Shown: piece by piece, positions 62,466 through 64,000 of the stretch | Layout: each line of letters starts with the position of its first letter | Position numbering within the stretch: the stretch's first letter is position 1 | Source: Collimonas arenae | Lineage (GTDB): Bacteria > Pseudomonadota > Gammaproteobacteria > Burkholderiales > Burkholderiaceae_D | NCBI RefSeq assembly: GCF_000786695.1 | Contig: NZ_CP009962.1 | Coordinates: forward strand, 3,348,001-3,412,000 | Direction of reading: 5' to 3' | Length of the DNA: 64,000 bases | Notes under the pieces: model-generated | Databases searched by the model: none | Told to the model about the DNA's origin: nothing | Seen by the model: the letters and a program-made list of their open reading frames with translations, nothing else | Translations under genes and position numbers: made by a program

Positions 62466-63119
62466 TTAGAAATCAGCCGGCCGCGCCAGCATGCCCCAGG
62501 CCAGTTGCACCAGCTCATCTTCAAATTCAATGCTGCCCAGCAGCGGCGATTTTTCCAGCGAGGCGCTGCGGATGGCGCCGATCACCGCGCGCGTCACCAC
62601 GAACATCATGGCTGGCGTCGGCGGCCTCAGGTTGGGGTGGTGTATCCGCTGCATGCTGATGGCGATCCGCTCAGCCGTCTCGCGCAAAGCCTGGGTAATA
62701 TCGTCGTGATGATCATGTTGCCAGGCAAAGCGCACCATCGCCCGCTTGGCGCTGCGGCCGCTGCCGAGGCCTTCTATGTTGATGCGGATGAATTGGCGCA
62801 AAAAGGTTTTCGGGTCGAGCTGGTCGATCTGGCTTTCGGCGCTTTCCATCAACGCATCCAGTTCATCCATCACGCGCCGGCGCTCGCGCGCAATCAAGGC
62901 GGTCAGGATGGCTTCCTTGCTGGGAAAGTACTGATACAAGGTGCCGATCGAAAATCCAGCTTTCTCGGCAACCTTGTTGGTCGTCAACCCGGCCGCTCCT
63001 TCGTTCTCCAAAATCTGAGCAGTGGTCTCAAAAATGGTTTCGATGGTGCGTTGCGCCCGCTCCTGTGTCGGCAATTTCCGCATTGTTTCAGAGGAGGAAC
63101 CTGGAATTCTCTTGATCAT
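62466..63119 (-). CDS. TetR-family regulator
   Basis: A 217-residue regulator. After a short basic tail, the HTH reads TIETIFETTAQILENEGAAG, LTTNKVAEKAGFSIGTLYQYFPSKEAIL. The ligand domain contains the TetR_C-like FLRQFIRINIEGLG and MMFVVTRAVIGAIRSASL. ATG 63119 is chosen; a longer frame to 63230 would run through the divergent promoter. It is transcribed away from the next gene, with inverted repeats in the gap, so it probably represses that gene. Confidence 0.9.
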   Translation of the reverse strand: MIKRIPGSSSETMRKLPTQERAQRTIETIFETTAQILENEGAAGLTTNKVAEKAGFSIGTLYQYFPSKEAILTALIARERRRVMDELDALMESAESQIDQLDPKTFLRQFIRINIEGLGSGRSAKRAMVRFAWQHDHHDDITQALRETAERIAISMQRIHHPNLRPPTPAMMFVVTRAVIGAIRSASLEKSPLLGSIEFEDELVQLAWGMLARPADF

Positions 63120-63136
63120 GTACGCACCTGTCAAAA

Positions 63137-63177
63137 ACTGAGCAACTTGCGAGTTTAAAAACTGAATAATGCTCAGT
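63137..63177. promoter_or_regulatory. Inverted repeats between tetR and the ferritin-like gene
   Basis: ACTGAGCA (63137-63144) and TGCTCAGT (63170-63177) are perfect complements. A tighter dyad ACTGA-N7-TCAGT (63161-63177) overlaps the second arm. They lie in the 101-bp gap between the two divergent start codons and are good candidates for TetR sites. Confidence 0.6.
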
Positions 63178-63220
63178 ATACTGGTTCTATCGCTAAACAA
63201 CAGAGAACAGAGGCAGGCGC

Positions 63221-64000
63221 GTGAATACATCTCATCCTTTATTGGTAAGAAAGCTATTGGTCGACCTGTCCCAAGGTTTTCCCCGTCACTGGCTGGCAGG
63301 CGGAGCCTTCCGCACCCAATTCTTCAACGCCATGTCGATGAGCTTCCCGGTCGGCGAGCAAGACTTCATCGATTCGGTGCGCGAAGCAGCCCTGGCCTTG
63401 CCCGACGATGCCGAACACGCTTCGCTGCACGCTACCATTCGCGATTTCGTTGGCCAGGAGGCAACCCATCGCCGAGTACATACCTTGTACAACACCGAGC
63501 TGGAAAAACAGGGGCTGGTCAATCATTGGCAGCACTGGGCCGCCAAACTGATCGCGCTAGGCCGCGAGCGCAATATGCCGGCCATCAGCCGACTGGCGGT
63601 CACCGCTGCGTTCGAGCATTACACGGCGGTGCTGGCCGACCTGACGCTGCGCAACCCTGAAATCATGGGAGACGCCGATCCCATGCTGCGCACGCTATGG
63701 ACCTGGCACGCGGTAGAGGAAACCGAGCATAAGGCGGTCGCCTTCGATCTGTACCTGACCCTTGGCGGCAGCTACAAGACGCGGGTGCGCTGGTACATGT
63801 TTGCGATGACGCGCTTCACCATCATGGCGACCCGACAAACGGTGAATAACCTGTGGCATGACCGGACGCTGTTCAAGCCGAGTACCTGGCTTGACGCCGC
63901 CAGCTTCTTTTTCGGCAGCCACGGCCTGTTCTGGCTTAGCTTCATGCCTTTACTCGGCTATCTCAAACGCGACTTCCATCCCTGGCAGCATGACAACCGC
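63221..64000 (+). CDS. PF10118-like 'metal-dependent hydrolase', ferritin-like (partial)
   Basis: 260 codons from GTG 63221 (AGAGG upstream) and still open at the window end. The protein has two ExxH motifs on helices, FVGQEATHRRVH and HAVEETEHKAVAFD, with AFEHYTAVL between, the pattern of a di-iron four-helix centre rather than a classic hydrolase. The last part is hydrophobic (ASFFFGSHGLFWLSFMPLLGYL) and may touch the membrane. The family name 'metal-dependent hydrolase' is a database label. Divergent from tetR, so probably inducible. Confidence 0.8.
   Translation, partial: MNTSHPLLVRKLLVDLSQGFPRHWLAGGAFRTQFFNAMSMSFPVGEQDFIDSVREAALALPDDAEHASLHATIRDFVGQEATHRRVHTLYNTELEKQGLVNHWQHWAAKLIALGRERNMPAISRLAVTAAFEHYTAVLADLTLRNPEIMGDADPMLRTLWTWHAVEETEHKAVAFDLYLTLGGSYKTRVRWYMFAMTRFTIMATRQTVNNLWHDRTLFKPSTWLDAASFFFGSHGLFWLSFMPLLGYLKRDFHPWQHDNR

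Overview
The window is a gene-dense (about one gene per kilobase), GC-rich chromosomal segment of a Gram-negative bacterium. The family make-up (Burkholderiales-style LysR, FCD-GntR and AraC regulators, TRAP and LivK-type binding proteins, malonate decarboxylase, Smo/Mtl-type polyol ABC transporter, a DHA2 tripartite pump, and secreted CBM5/12 chitin-active lipoproteins) fits a soil betaproteobacterium of the Oxalobacteraceae, with Collimonas or a close relative the best guess. That assignment is an inference from gene content, not from a marker gene. No rRNA, tRNA, CRISPR array, prophage or complete insertion sequence was seen.

Layout. 1-4.2 kb: tail of one sensor kinase, then two tandem DUF347 membrane proteins followed by an OmpR-type regulator/kinase pair. 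4.2-6.7 kb: a zinc alcohol dehydrogenase converging on a periplasmic sugar/sorbosone dehydrogenase-like protein. 6.8-8.8 kb: a chitin-binding lipoprotein with a large C-terminal domain I do not recognise. 8.9-16.7 kb: one seven-gene minus-strand operon (Opp/Dpp ABC importer, gamma-glutamyltransferase, GntR regulator), which looks like gamma-glutamyl peptide or glutathione scavenging. 16.9-21.7 kb: marR-emrB-outer membrane factor-emrA drug efflux operon. 21.9-23.2 kb: GH18 chitinase lipoprotein whose promoter is a near copy of that of the 7.2 kb gene. 23.8-33.2 kb: JmjC/cupin protein, HAD phosphatase, Kup potassium transporter, ParB-like protein, TetR/GST divergent pair, a 143-bp repeat-like element, phosphoglucomutase and 6-phosphogluconate dehydrogenase. 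33.5-40.4 kb: RcnB-like protein, M13 and S10 exported peptidases, an EF-hand protein, a 59-residue membrane peptide and a LysR regulator. 40.5-51.7 kb: malonate decarboxylase genes (mdcACDEGB and H) with a TRAP transporter upstream, a divergent GntR regulator and a LivK-like binding protein lodged inside. 51.8-59.5 kb: polyol (xylitol/sorbitol/arabitol-type) ABC transporter, dehydrogenase, AraC regulator and xylulokinase. 59.8-60.2 kb: broken PepSY gene. 60.2-62.4 kb: selD and mnmH (tRNA selenouridine). 62.5-64 kb: TetR regulator divergent from a ferritin-like 'metal-dependent hydrolase' that runs off the window.

How it works together. The segment is mostly nutrient scavenging: chitin, gamma-glutamyl peptides, malonate and sugar alcohols, each with its own transporter and regulator. 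The most interesting non-coding signal is the shared regulatory architecture of the two chitin-active lipoprotein genes 16 kb apart: the same operator-like words, the same promoter at identical spacing, and a distal operator about 195 bp upstream in both. A second is the TGTATACA palindrome at the promoters of both operons that carry an FCD-type GntR gene. All functional calls come from motif recognition by eye. No database search was run.
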